Below are positions 1 to 27,219 of a stretch of 50,000 nucleotides of DNA, piece after piece. Under the pieces are notes generated by a model, which saw only the letters and a program-made list of their open reading frames with translations, was not told the DNA's origin and did no database searches. Both the position numbers and the translations under genes were made by a program. Numbering within the stretch: the first letter of the stretch is position 1; every line of letters starts with the position of its first letter. Origin of the DNA: Chrysomallon squamiferum (Eukaryota; Mollusca; Gastropoda; Neomphalida; Peltospiridae); assembly GCA_012295275.1 (NCBI GenBank), contig CM022675.1:8940193-8990192 (forward strand). The letters are read 5' to 3'.

Positions 1-759
1 AAGAAAATACCTTCTTAAACATGAGTCTTTAGTGCTCTGGAAAGAAGGTTTGTCTTGTATTAAAAGAAAATAATACTAAAACATTCTGAGACAGTATTAG
101 ACAAAATTAATATTCATTCATTCGGTACGCTATCTAGATAGTGATAATTTTCAAAACGAATGGCGAAATGTTTTAAGAAATTTTAATACATTTTATTACT
201 AATGACTAATTACATATTTAAATAACGAGAAATGAAAAGATTACCACAATTTGACAAATAATCTTATATTAGCAGCAAAGATCTTTATATGTATACCAAC
301 TCATAAACAGCAAAGATTATATTGTGTGCTTTGATAAACTGGGACATTTGTAACTTAATACATCCCAGGCTTGAACACCAACTACTGAGCTGTTTCAAAA
401 TATCAACCTCTTTCATTCTAGAAATCTGTATCCAATACTTTGATTTGTTTGTTTAATTTTTTAAATTTTTTTTTAAATCAGGTGGATCAAAGTTTTGTAA
501 ATGTTTCTATTTATATAGTCTTACTAATCAGGTCCAAATTTAAAAGAAGAAAGAAACAAATTTATTTACATATTTATTTATTTATTTAGAATTGATTTGA
601 AATTTAGTTTAAGAGGTTAAAGAAAGGTATTTATGTCTTTTTATGTACTGCTAAGTATATATATATATATATATATATTGTATACTATATATAGGTGTGT
701 GTGTTTATGTATATAAGCAAAAAATTAAAACTAAAAAATTATTTTTATTGTTTCTGCAG
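1..759 (+). other. Intron of the BAZ2 gene (probable); no exon recognised
   Basis: AT-rich sequence upstream of the first recognised exon. It holds an AT repeat at about 658-679 and no open frame resembling the MBD/TAM part of BAZ2. The 3' end has a normal acceptor (TTTCTGCAG at 751-759). Confidence 0.5.
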
Positions 760-15875
<15,116 letters not shown>

Positions 15876-16378
15876 TCGACTGTGTCCTCATCGTCATCCA
15901 CCACCACGTTTCTGCATCATTTCTGTGTACTGTGTGTGTTGTGCATCTTCGAACGTTTTTCATCAATAAGTGATGTACAAGAAGCTGAAATTGTCCGTTT
16001 AAGAAAAAATAATAATAATTAATAATTGTTATAATCATTTAATTTTTTTGTATTTGTGTCGGAGTATTTGATAAAAACAAGTTTATGCTAGAAAAAAATG
16101 AAGATTTGTGTTTTTAAGAATAATGATTAATTATTTTTTTTTATTTTATTATTTATTTTTTTTTTTTTTTTGTGTTGTTCAAGTCAGAATGTACTTCAGT
16201 ATAGCTAACCACCAGAAATTTATAATTTTATTTTTTTTTTTTTTTAAATTTTAACAAATATATATTTATATATATATATATATATGTGTGTGTGTATATA
16301 ATATATATGCACATGCATTCACACATACTTACATACTTATAGTTAAGTGCACTTAAGTTGAATTTATTTTTTTTCTTC

Positions 16379-16384
16379 ATTAAA
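16379..16384 (+). terminator. Candidate poly(A) signal ATTAAA for BAZ2
   Basis: Variant hexamer about 500 bp after the stop, followed within 30 bp by a GT/T-rich downstream element. Tentative. Confidence 0.3.
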
Positions 16385-16794
16385 GAATTATTGTCTTGTT
16401 TGTTTTATTTGTGGCCCAAGAATATTTGTGCATGATTTTAATTTGTCTTCAGTAAAAGATACCAAAGTATGTGAATACATCTGTCTAGAATTTTCTTTAA
16501 CTAATTAAACTAGACATTAAAAATCTTATAACAGAAAAAATGAGAAGGGAAAAGTTACTTAAACCTGGAATTTATGTACAAATCAGCTTTTTATGCATTT
16601 TCTTCAAGAAAAACAAAATCATTTATGTTCACTGTCATTGTTATTATATTCAGAATTGATTTAAAAGTCAATTTAATACATTTTACTTCATCTAAAATAT
16701 AAATATGAAAAAATCCAACAGAATCTCATTGTTACTTAAAAGTAAGGAAGTTTTTTAAAACTCACTATGATCATTTTTTTTTTTCAGTTTTTTA

Positions 16795-17070
16795 TTTCAT
16801 TTTCATTTATCAGAGAAACCAAACTTTACTTGTTTTTTTCACTCAGAAATTTGAGTTATCCTTTTCATTTTCACTAACAAGCAAATATAAACTGAGTTAT
16901 TTTTTCACTCAGAAATTTGTTACTCATTCACTGAGAAAATGTATTATTTATATCCTGTAACTGAGTTATTTTTCACTCAGAAATTTCAGTTACTCATTCA
17001 ATGAGAAAATGTATGTAAAACAGAAAGCAAAACTTTTTTTTTTTCACTCCCAAATTTGAGTTATTCTCAT
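16795..17070 (+). repeat. Tandem repeat of about 68 bp, four diverged copies
   Basis: Core TTTTCACTCAGAAATTTGAG recurs at about 16840, 16906, 16974 and 17045 (spacing 66, 68 and 71). Each core is followed by ACTCATTCAYTGAGAAAATG in the better copies. Confidence 0.78.
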
Positions 17071-17409
17071 TAATCATTTCATGAATGAAGGGAGGCAATT
17101 CTACAAAAAAAAAAGAAGAAGAAAAACGTTAATTTATAATACTAAAGACTTTTATGAATACAACAATCAAAGAAGTTACTCATCTTTTCAAAGAATTTTC
17201 TCAGAATTTTCCACAGTCAGTTTTAAACATTTTACTAATGATTATGAATATACAATATGCAAACTAAAAATTAATCTGATGTATAGGGTCATATTTAATA
17301 ATGTTCAGCACAATATTTTGAAGAAAATAGTTTTGATCTGACTAAATATTAAATTTTGGGGTGTAGTATTTCTTTTCTTTTCTTTTTGCTTGTTTGTTTG
17401 GTTATTTGT

Positions 17410-17450
<41 letters not shown>

Positions 17451-17475
17451 TTTTTATTTTTATTTATTTATTTAT
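17410..17475 (+). repeat. TTTA microsatellite
   Basis: Interrupted TTTA run. Similar runs at 18750-18776, 18938-18968 and 19038-19076. Confidence 0.9.
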
Positions 17476-17699
17476 TTTGCTCTTAAGGTTAGTGAATTTT
17501 TTAAAGGTTAGTGATAATTTCTTCTTTAAAAAAAAAAAAAAAAAAAATTATTATTATTATTATTAATAAAACATTAATACTATTATCTTATTTGTCTGCC
17601 ATTATAATAGAGTGATGTTGATTGGTCAGTTATTTGTCCAATCAGATGAGACCTAATAACTGTCAATCAAATTATGAATAAACATAATGAAAATGTATA

Positions 17700-18930
17700 A
17701 CTTGTATTAATACTATTTTCTAAACAAAGTACAGTAATTTCATTTCAGGTTTATATTATTGTCTTGTTATTAGATAAAATTAAGCAAAAGAAAAAAAAAA
17801 ACTTTAATAATTATGAATATACATGCAGTAGTAAAAGGGCATAAATTTAAGTAGATTTGGTTATGTAATTATTATAACAATTGTGTTTACGTTAATTTTG
17901 TAATTATTATTTAATGATTATTTCTATTTTTAAATCTTTGTGAACATGATTGAGATAAAGGTTTTACAATCATGAATCTCAAATTTTTGAAAATTAAAAA
18001 GTTTTGATTCAGTTATATCCATTATCAAAGTGTAATAATATATTTAAAAATTAATTTTATGTTTATAAGTTTTCTAAAACTTTCTCGTAATAAATAAATA
18101 AATAAATAACTAAATAAATAAATAAATAAAATAAATTTAGGACATTGCTTCTGGGTTTAAATATTATTATTTTTTTTTTTTAAATAAATCTAGTCATCTG
18201 TTCATCTATTCATAATTGTTAAAAATAATTTTCACCGTAACTAAAATGTTTTTACCACAAAATTTAAAAATATATTTTTGCTTCAAGTGTCACAATATAT
18301 TTTTTTTCCTTTCTTTTTGAGTACTTCATTTACATTTTGTAATCTTTATCTTAATTTTCTTTTTCATTTAAATATAAACTACACATTTTCATTCTTCCCA
18401 AAATAATATTTTTTTTATTTACCACAAGAGAAAATAAAAATATCATTCATCACTGGAGGATGAGACATAAACATTATTGGTAACAACAGATAAAAACTGT
18501 CAAAATTATTTAATAACAATAAACATATAATTTTTAAAATTTTTCCTCAAAGTCACAAATCTTGCTGGGCTGTTGTTTCAAAGCAGACGACCCATAAAAG
18601 TTGTTTAGTTTCTTATTTAATTTCAAATCCTGTTAATGTAGCCATTTTCTGTGCCTCATTGTAAAACATTATTTATTTTATTTAATATCTGGTTGTGTGT
18701 TGTCTTGTATTTATTAATGTACTGTCCCAAACTTTTCTTTTCCGTCGTTTCTATTTATTTATTTATTTATTTATTTTTTGTTATTGTTAATATATTTTTT
18801 TATTATTTATTTATTTAACGTTTTGTCTTCAGTTTTAATTCAAAATAAGTTTAAAGTATATAGAGAAATTCAAAACTGTTTTATCATTTATTTAATTATG
18901 GATTTATAAAAGATATTTACAGATTCTTTT

Positions 18931-18967
<37 letters not shown>

Positions 18968-19038
18968 TAGTTACTTGTATTTTGAAACAAGGTCAACAAC
19001 TTAATAAATATTTTAAATATCAATATTTTTTCACTCCT

Positions 19039-19078
<40 letters not shown>

Positions 19079-19380
19079 ATCTAAATTTTAATACAAAGAA
19101 TAGAAAAGTTTGGTACATTCTGTTGATTGTTCATAAGCTGTACATTTGCCTTTTAAAATAATTTTTTGTATTGTTAATTCCTTATACACCACACACAAAA
19201 AAAAAAAAACCTTTTTGTTTTGTTTTCCTGTTTTCTGTTTAATCATTTCTCCCTCATTTAATGAGAAAATATGTCAGTGATTATGAGAGAGGGTTGATTG
19301 TTTGTACATTTATTTTCATTTACAATAATTATTTTTCATCATATTTCATAGAATACCATCTTTTCAGTCATTGAAAGGGA
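17700..19380. other. Intergenic AT-rich sequence, no gene seen
   Basis: Unique AT-rich sequence with AAAT (18090-18128) and TTTA runs. No open frame with non-repetitive composition, and no RNA gene recognised. Confidence 0.6.
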
Positions 19381-19394
19381 ATCGAGATGACTCA

Positions 19395-19850
19395 AAAAAT
19401 CGAAAAAGACTGAGTCTTCTAAATCTTAAAAGACTGAGTCTTGAGTAATTGCTGAAAATTGAATCTTCACTAATATTATAAGACTGGCTTTGAAGGCGTT
19501 TTACATAATATTAAAGACTGAGTCCAAAAAAAAAATGTACTTAAAAAGATTGAATATATAATAAGACTGAGTCCTGTATTAAATAACTGAGTTACCATTT
19601 TGAATTAATCGTAGGTGTGCAATTTTTCAGTATTATATATTATATTGTTGGTTTTTTTCACCAGTTACCATACATATAAAATAACTTACACATATAACCT
19701 TTTCTATTTTTATGTTTTTTTGTTTTTATTATTATTATTATTCTTTACTGGAATCAGTTTTCTTAAAATATTAAACGCAACTTTTACATTGTCAGAACCT
19801 GCCTACAGTGACTCAGTCTTTTAGTGACATTTAAGACTCCAGTAACCTTT
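19395..19850. repeat. Cluster of palindromic AGACTGAGTC(T) motifs
   Basis: AAGACTGAGTC occurs at about 19407, 19429, 19513 and 19564, with variants AAGACTGGCTT (about 19480) and ACTGAGTT (about 19586). The inverse GACTCAGTCTT is at about 19809. AGACT-G-AGTCT is an 11-bp palindrome around one base. Confidence 0.75.
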
Positions 19851-21388
19851 AGATTATCTTGACATCATCATCATCATCATCATCTCATTAATTTTACTGT
19901 CTTTGAATTTTTTTGAATTCTAAATCAACCAAAGCAAAGAAATACAAAAATAAAAATAATAATTATGAATGCTTTAAGAAGACATTTTGTATGACTGGTG
20001 TTTGAATATTCATGTTTCGTGTGATGGTGCATAATAATAATATATATATATTTTTTTTCCTTGTTGTCATTTGATGGCTGTTACTGATGTTTTAGAGGTA
20101 CATCTGAGTCATACTTTAATCTCAGTAGATGATGGACCACATTTCTTTTTCTTTTGTATAAATTGATTGTACATTTACACAATTTAATAAAGGTGTTTAA
20201 AGTTAAATGTTTTTATCTGTCAGTATATTTGTGTATCCATTTATGTCTCTGCTTGTCTGTGTATCTATTTCTTTTATATCTGTGTACATTTATCTACATA
20301 TTCTACTCATTTATATATGTGTATCTCTTTTTGCAGACCTGTTTGTAAGGCTTGAATACAAATCATAAAGATTTTACTGATGATAATAACCAAGACCATC
20401 ATCATTATCATCATGTGAACATCACAATCATTGTTATGTGATCATTGCAATCATTATTGTGATCATCAGTCATTATCATCATGTGATCATCACAGTCATT
20501 ACCTGGCAACTGTTTACATGGCCATGACCTTTGCTAATACCTTACATCATTATTCTTCTGAAAACAATGTTGATACAAATCGTGGTAATATCCTGAAATA
20601 CACACTTTGTAGCTGATTTTCAGTTACACCATAATGATGGTTTTCACACTGAAATTGAACAATCTCCATAATAAATACATTTAAAAATCAAACTTTTTTT
20701 TTTCTCCTATCCTTTTTACAGATCAGTTCTATCTTGTATAGATCAGAAGTTATATAAATTTAATAATAACCCTGTTTTTTTTGTTGTTGTTTTTTTTTTT
20801 TTTTAAACTTGAATAACACAAATAAGATATAATATTTTAATGTTAATGGTTTTTATTTTTCTCATGAACTGTCAACATCACTGTAAAGTGAACACTGACA
20901 TTCATAACAATAACACAGAAATAATGTTCTTTGAAAACAAACAGCACAGGTTTCCAATTTCTACAATTGATATTCTCAGGTTCACAAATATCCAAGAAAA
21001 AAAAAAAATAATAATAAAATTAAAAAAAATATATTAAGAAGGTAAATAAGCTATATGTAACAGACTAAAACAAAAACACAATTTTTTTTTTTTTTTTTTT
21101 TTTTTTTAAAGTGAACAGAAGACAGCCATTGACAATGCTGGTGCTTAAATGAAATGGTGGAAAAAAACAAATTCAGAAAATTGGTTTTTTTTTTTGGTTG
21201 TTTTTTTTTTAAAAGGAGAAAAGCCAGAACAACATTCCAAAATTTTAAGAATTTCTGAAACATTGCAGTATCTGATGTACATGTATTTATATATGAGTGG
21301 ACAGGGCAATGAAGACTGAGTGTTCATCTGTTTGTATGAATGTGTATCTCTGTGTATGTACATAGGTATGTATGTAAGTGTGTGTATT

Positions 21389-21428
<40 letters not shown>

Positions 21429-22244
21429 TATGTATGTATATGTCTGTTTATGTGTGCATGCAATTTTTACAAAAGCATTTTAGATTCATAGGTAACTGAT
21501 ATAAAAAAATGTTTGCTACTTGTTCAATCAAATGGATGTATATAATTTCGTAAACACTCAAAAAAATAAATAAAAATAATAATAACAACTTTTCAGTAAC
21601 CACAAAGAACAAACAAAACATGAGAGAGAAAAACACAAATCTCGGATATTTCTTATCAAAAATTCATTTCTAAGTATAACCTGCCAAATATTTTAATTTT
21701 CATAAACAACAATAAAGTAAATACAAAAAAACAACATCATAATAAATAAATAAATTAATTAATAAATAAATAAATAATAATAAAAAAGTAATAATAATAA
21801 TTATTATAATAAATAAATAAATAATTTAAAAATAGAAGAAAATTAACACTATTTAACATTCATAAACACTACAGACAACAAAATTAAATGCCTATACAAG
21901 ATTCACTCATAATAAGATTTTTAAAACTTGCATTTTTATTTTTTTAACCAGATCTCTTCCTCAAATTTGAATCCTCCTGTGAAAGGAGGTTTTAGAGATA
22001 TTTGAGGAAGATTTCTGGTTTCTGAGATATATTATTATGTAAATATATTATTATTTAGCATCATAAGTATAATAAATCAGAGATTCAGAGTGTTGGGAAT
22101 TGTTTTTATCTGTAAACTTACATAGTCTGTCTCTGTTTCTTTATCTCTGTCTCTTTCTGTCTCTTTCTCTCATTCATCTCTCAAAACATTGTCATAGATT
22201 CTTATTTTTGAAAATTTGTTTTAATTTATTATTACAGATACCTG

Positions 22245-22395
22245 TAGTTGTAGTAGTAGTAGTAGTAGTGATGGTGGTGTGATATTATTTGTAATTCAAA
22301 TAGTTGCCACTGTAGTTGTAGTAGTAGTAGTAGTAGTAGTAGTAATAATAAAAAGAGATAATGGTAGTAGTAGTAGTAGTGGTAGTTGTTGTTTT
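22245..22395. repeat. AGT/TAG microsatellites
   Basis: GTAGTA runs at about 22247-22270, 22316-22346 and 22362-22385. Confidence 0.88.
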
Positions 22396-22502
22396 TAGCA
22401 ATAATGTACATATTAATATTTTTAAATAAATGTCAGAGCAATGAAAAAACAAAATGTGAAAGCAAGAGTTTCCACAATCTTTGAACCAACAAAACAACAT
22501 AC

Positions 22503-22504
<2 letters not shown>

Positions 22505-22548
<44 letters not shown>
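22505..22548. repeat. AAT microsatellite
   Basis: About 14 AAT units; another run of about 15 units at 22724-22772. Confidence 0.9.
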
Positions 22549-22722
22549 ATTTTTATAAATTATAACAATGAACATTCATAAAATAAATATTAACTTTCAT
22601 GAAATTACATAAATTAAACTATCAAACAAATCATAAAATTACTCTAAGGCAGAACAAAGGCACGAGAAAATTAGAAAACTACAATTATGCTAATTTGTTA
22701 TTATTTTCATGTTTGATAAATC

Positions 22723-22773
<51 letters not shown>

Positions 22774-22839
22774 CTGAAAAAACAAGTTGTCTCCCCTTCT
22801 TCATGTAATTGTTAACAAAAAAGGTAACTTCCAAAACAC

Positions 22840-22878
22840 ATGACACACAAACACACACACACACACAAAAACACACAC

Positions 22879-22909
<31 letters not shown>

Positions 22910-22912
22910 ATT
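22840..22912. repeat. CA microsatellite with AT tail
   Basis: Interrupted ACACAC tracts ending in ATATAT. Confidence 0.85.
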
Positions 22913-23000
22913 AAAAAACCCCACCAAATTAATTGAGGTATGAGAAAAACTTATATTCTTATTCTGATAGAATGAGACACGAAAGGAATTTTCAAAAAAT

Positions 23001-23031
<31 letters not shown>

Positions 23032-23065
23032 TTCTCTCAAATAAAAGTTTTAAATAAATGTAGAT

Positions 23066-23066
23066 T

Positions 23067-23139
<73 letters not shown>
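23066..23139. repeat. GA microsatellite
   Basis: About 36 nearly pure GA units. Confidence 0.93.
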
Positions 23140-23143
<4 letters not shown>

Positions 23144-23894
23144 GCTATACTGGAAATTACAAATCCATTTTAATTGAAATAAAAAATAAAAAATTATATT
23201 TCTCGACAGCATTACTGAATGAAAATTATGAACATTATTAATCTGACAAACTTTAATTGGTAAAGAAAGTGTCTAAAAAGAATTTGTTTTATATATTAAT
23301 GAAACAGTGCACCATTGGAAATTAAAAATAATTTTCATTTCATTCGTAATTCTTCGTAACAAGTTTAAAAGCTAAAATGATAAATGGACACAGGAATACA
23401 ATTTTTTTTTTTTTTTTTTCGCAGACTTTCTTTTCAAAATATATTGTTTCAACATAATAATGAATGGAAATACAAATCTTAAGGTTTTTTTTTTTTTTTG
23501 TAATCAGACATTCAAATAAACTGTTTTAATATAATAATGAAAGAAAACACCAATCTTAAGTTTTTTTTTTTTTTTTTTAAACAGACAATTAAGTAAGCTG
23601 TTTAATATAATGATGAATAATAATAACTACTAGAAGTTATATGGAAATATGTTAAAAAGTGAAAAAATGATAACTAGTATAAATGGGAATCTTCTTATGA
23701 AAACATGTACATTTGTAATACCATGGGAAGGCTAATTTAAAATTATATGCTTACAAACATACACTCATACACATACACAGATATGAAATTAAACACACAC
23801 ACACTCGCACACAAAATACAACAAATAACAACACACGCATATCAAATAAAAGGATAATATAAAATTATAGAATAAAACGAAACCAAAAAAATAA

Positions 23895-23955
23895 CAATAA
23901 CAATAATAATAATAATAATAATAATGATAATAACAACAACAGTAACAAATAAACA

Positions 23956-24000
<45 letters not shown>

Positions 24001-24022
24001 CATAATAATAATAATAATAATA
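23895..24022. repeat. AAT/AACAAT microsatellite
   Basis: Interrupted AAT runs with AAC variants. Further AAT runs at 24344-24387 and 24599-24630. Confidence 0.9.
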
Positions 24023-24345
24023 CAGGTTAATGATCCCATATCTGAAATTTCGAGCATGTGAACATTTTCCAAGAGGCTGAAACACTTATAGCTTACAATT
24101 TTCAGACTTTTTTTGTCTATACTAATTTTTTATGCACAAAATTATTAAAAAAAAATATTATATAAAATAATCCAGCAGACTATTTGTACAAGCTATATAT
24201 GACATATAAATGGATTTAGACTTAGATTCTGTTCTCTGGTTTTCTCCTTGTACCCCAAAATAAAAAAAAAATAAAAAATTGAAATCCTGAAATACTTCTG
24301 GTTTTCAGCAATAATACTAATAATACTAATGACAATAGTAATAAA

Positions 24346-24395
<50 letters not shown>

Positions 24396-24596
24396 AATAT
24401 ATATATATATATATATAAAAAAATCAGATTCCACTGATTTTAAAAAAAGTAATTCATAATTATTTTTTTAACCTCACAAATTACAACAACGAAATACGAA
24501 AAAAAAAAAAAAAAATCTGACATACAAATTCTTCAAACAAGGAGAAACAACAGACATTTGCAATAATAATAATGACTGATAGCAAAATCAGATATT

Positions 24597-24631
<35 letters not shown>

Positions 24632-26449
24632 TGATGACCTATAACATAAAATGTGTAAAAAAAAACAAACACAAAATTTAGCATTGTGATCAACACAAAA
24701 CTAATTTTTCTAACGATATGCTTAACAAAACAATTAAAACATCAAATCTTATAAAGATGAAAGTCAAGATTTTTATATATTATGAATGTATTTAAAAATA
24801 TATATATATATATAAAATCTTCAAAATTTAAGGTCGATATATTCTGTCAAAGATAGGTTAAAAACAGAGAGGCCCCCAAAAATGAGTGTAATAAAAAAAA
24901 AATTCTGCTCCATTTTGTGAAAAATTTAGCACTTTGAGTTATTTTTTCTTTTTTATTATTATTATTATTTTAATTTATTATTTAAAAAACAGTTAAAAAT
25001 TTATCATTATAATTTATCATTCTGTAAATTTTCTGAAAATTAGACATAATAAAAAGAATTATGCTAAAATTCATAAAAAAAAAAAGTATGAAATAATCTG
25101 TAAATTCTTCATTTTAAATTAATAATAATTATTAAATATTTATAAAAGTCTATAAATAAAGGATTTTTTTTCAAATTTTGTAAGAAATAAATTCATTAAT
25201 ATATTAAAATGATCTGGTGTATATTTTTGTATAATAATAATAAGAAGAAGAAGAAGAAGAAGAAAAAGAAGAAGAAATAATCAAAATAAATAATAATAAT
25301 AATAATGATGATAATAATAATTAAAAAGTAAAATATTATAAAAACCAACTGTCTTAATTACACATCTGTACAATCAGACACCTGACTTTGATGGACATCA
25401 AAGCAACCTGTACTTTGAGACCACCTGTATATACCAACAATGTTTGAAGCAAAATATTTCTTAAAACGTTCTAAATACATCAACAAATTATTATATCTAT
25501 GTACTACAATAACCTGAGCATAACAGCCACCTCTATTAGCAGACCACCTTTTTAAATCAGTATTTTAATTAAAATGACAAAAAATTCTTGTCTTTATGAT
25601 TGGTTTGTTTTGCTTTGTTTTTAAGAGAAAAAGAAATTATTGAAACTATTGATTAATGAAAACAGAGAAAAATGACAAAAATGCTGATAAAGCTCTTTTC
25701 ATAAAAAGAAAGAAAAAATTCACAATGAATTTTCTTTTCAGTTTCACTTTCAAATTTCTGCATTCCATTTTTTTTCTAGGAAAAGTCTTCCATCATTCTA
25801 GAATATTTCATAATTTTGTGACAAATGTAAAACAAAAAAAAAAAAAAAAAAAAATCCAATTCTTTTGCAAACAGAAATTGTAATTTGTTAGATTTCCACT
25901 TTCTTTTTTCCCATTTTCCTCAAATCTTCATATCCTTCTTAACATCTTTCTTCAGTTTAAAATATAAAAAGTTCTTTGAGTCAATAACAAACAAACTTTT
26001 GTTTTTAAATTTCAGAAGTTGCATTTCCATATACTTTCACTTTCATTTTCAAATATCTGCTAACTTCTGAAAACAAATCTTCATTTTTCTTCTTTTAAAA
26101 CCAAAATCATCTTTCCTCAAGTCATAAACATTTTCTGTAAAACTTTTTACATTTACTTTGCATGATTTTAGAGAAACAGCAGCCATTAGCATCAATAAAA
26201 CTGTGAAAATGCACAATTTTCACACATAATCTAAACTGTCCGTAATTCTGTTATTCTGAAATATTTTTGAAAATCATTTTACACACGAAATTCTCGTGAA
26301 ACTGAATCCTGGTTTATATCCATTCGAAACGTTAATTTTGGAAATTCCTTATAGAGAAATATTTATCACGTATGTATATATGTAATTATATATACGTGTG
26401 TGTGTGTGTGTGTCTGTGTGTGCATTAGTGCGTGCATGCATGTTTTCTC

Positions 26450-26483
<34 letters not shown>

Positions 26484-26810
26484 TTAATATTTATCTGTAT
26501 ATCTGAAATGTGAACATCAATAAAATATTAGTATCAAACCAATATATCTCAAAATTAACACATTACTAAACTTTCACAAACACAGAGTAACAAAACCCAT
26601 CTGTTTTTTTAGAAACATCCAAATTTTCCAAATTTTCACATTCTTGACATCTCTCCTTCCAAATTCATCAATAATTTTTCAGAAGAGAAATTTTAAATTT
26701 ACACTTAAACTAATTCGCTGGAGCCACTCAATATCCTGGAAAAAAAATTATATTCCTCGTTTGGATGTCATTTTCTAATCCTTTAGAATCTTTGCTTCTT
26801 TTTTTTAAAT

Positions 26811-27013
26811 TCACTTTTTACTTCTTCCTTGCGCTAATAACAAACTATCTGCATCCAAAGGAACGTAAGTCACTGTAGTTGTTGCTGGTGCAGCGACAAT
26901 GTGTGGCGCTGTTGCTGCTATGATATGTGGTGCTGTTACGACGTTGGCAACCTGTGGCGATTCGGAAATGGGAAGATTGACAATTGACGATGCTGAACCA
27001 GATTCTAACACAA
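26811..27013 (-). CDS. ATF2: ATF2-like exon 10: C-terminal tail and stop
   Basis: Codes VLESGSASSIVNLPISESPQ then Ala/Val/Thr-rich sequence ending LLLAQGRSKK and TGA (26811-26813). Two near-identical (I/A)APHI(I/V)AA segments are present. Acceptor is TTTTTCAG; phase agrees with exon 9. The tail is not conserved enough to recognise, so assignment rests on phase and position. Confidence 0.82.
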
Positions 27014-27175
27014 CTGAAAAAAAAAAAATTGAAAATAATTTTAAAATATTTGTTATAATAATAATAATAATAACAATAATAGTGATAATAACAACAGTAA
27101 CAACAATAATATTGTCAAAAATAGCAACAACAACAACAATAATAATAATAATAACAGTAACTATAATTATTATGG

Positions 27176-27219
<44 letters not shown>

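Larger units (their letters stand above)
15876..17700 (+). other. BAZ2 3' UTR / downstream flank
   Basis: Follows the TAG stop with no further open frame of interest. Candidate poly(A) signals: ATTAAA at 16379-16384 followed by a GT/T-rich stretch (TGTCTTGTTTGTTTTATTTG), and AATAAA at 17565-17570 and 17677-17682. The true 3' end cannot be fixed from sequence alone. Confidence 0.5.
19860..26810. other. ATF2-side 3' flank / intergenic, no gene seen
   Basis: AT-rich sequence with microsatellites and no supported gene. The minus-strand part next to 26810 should include the 3' UTR of the ATF2-like gene, but no convincing minus-strand AATAAA is close to the stop. Contents include GATCAT-rich repeats (20370-20500), CA/TG runs, and a C/CCACCT motif patch at 25340-25560. 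Confidence 0.6.

Noticed and set aside
17081-17341. Open frame of 86 codons after the 68-bp array
   Set aside because: No family resemblance, AT-driven composition, and no splice or promoter support.
20370-20520. GATCATCATTATCATCATGTGATCATCACA-like repeated stretch considered as a regulatory array
   Set aside because: It reads as a degenerate CAT/ATC microsatellite; nothing points to a specific binding site.
25656-26070. Two adjacent plus-strand open frames of 61-75 codons
   Set aside because: Phe/Lys-rich products of AT-rich DNA with no motif. They lie in the 3' flank of the ATF2-like gene.
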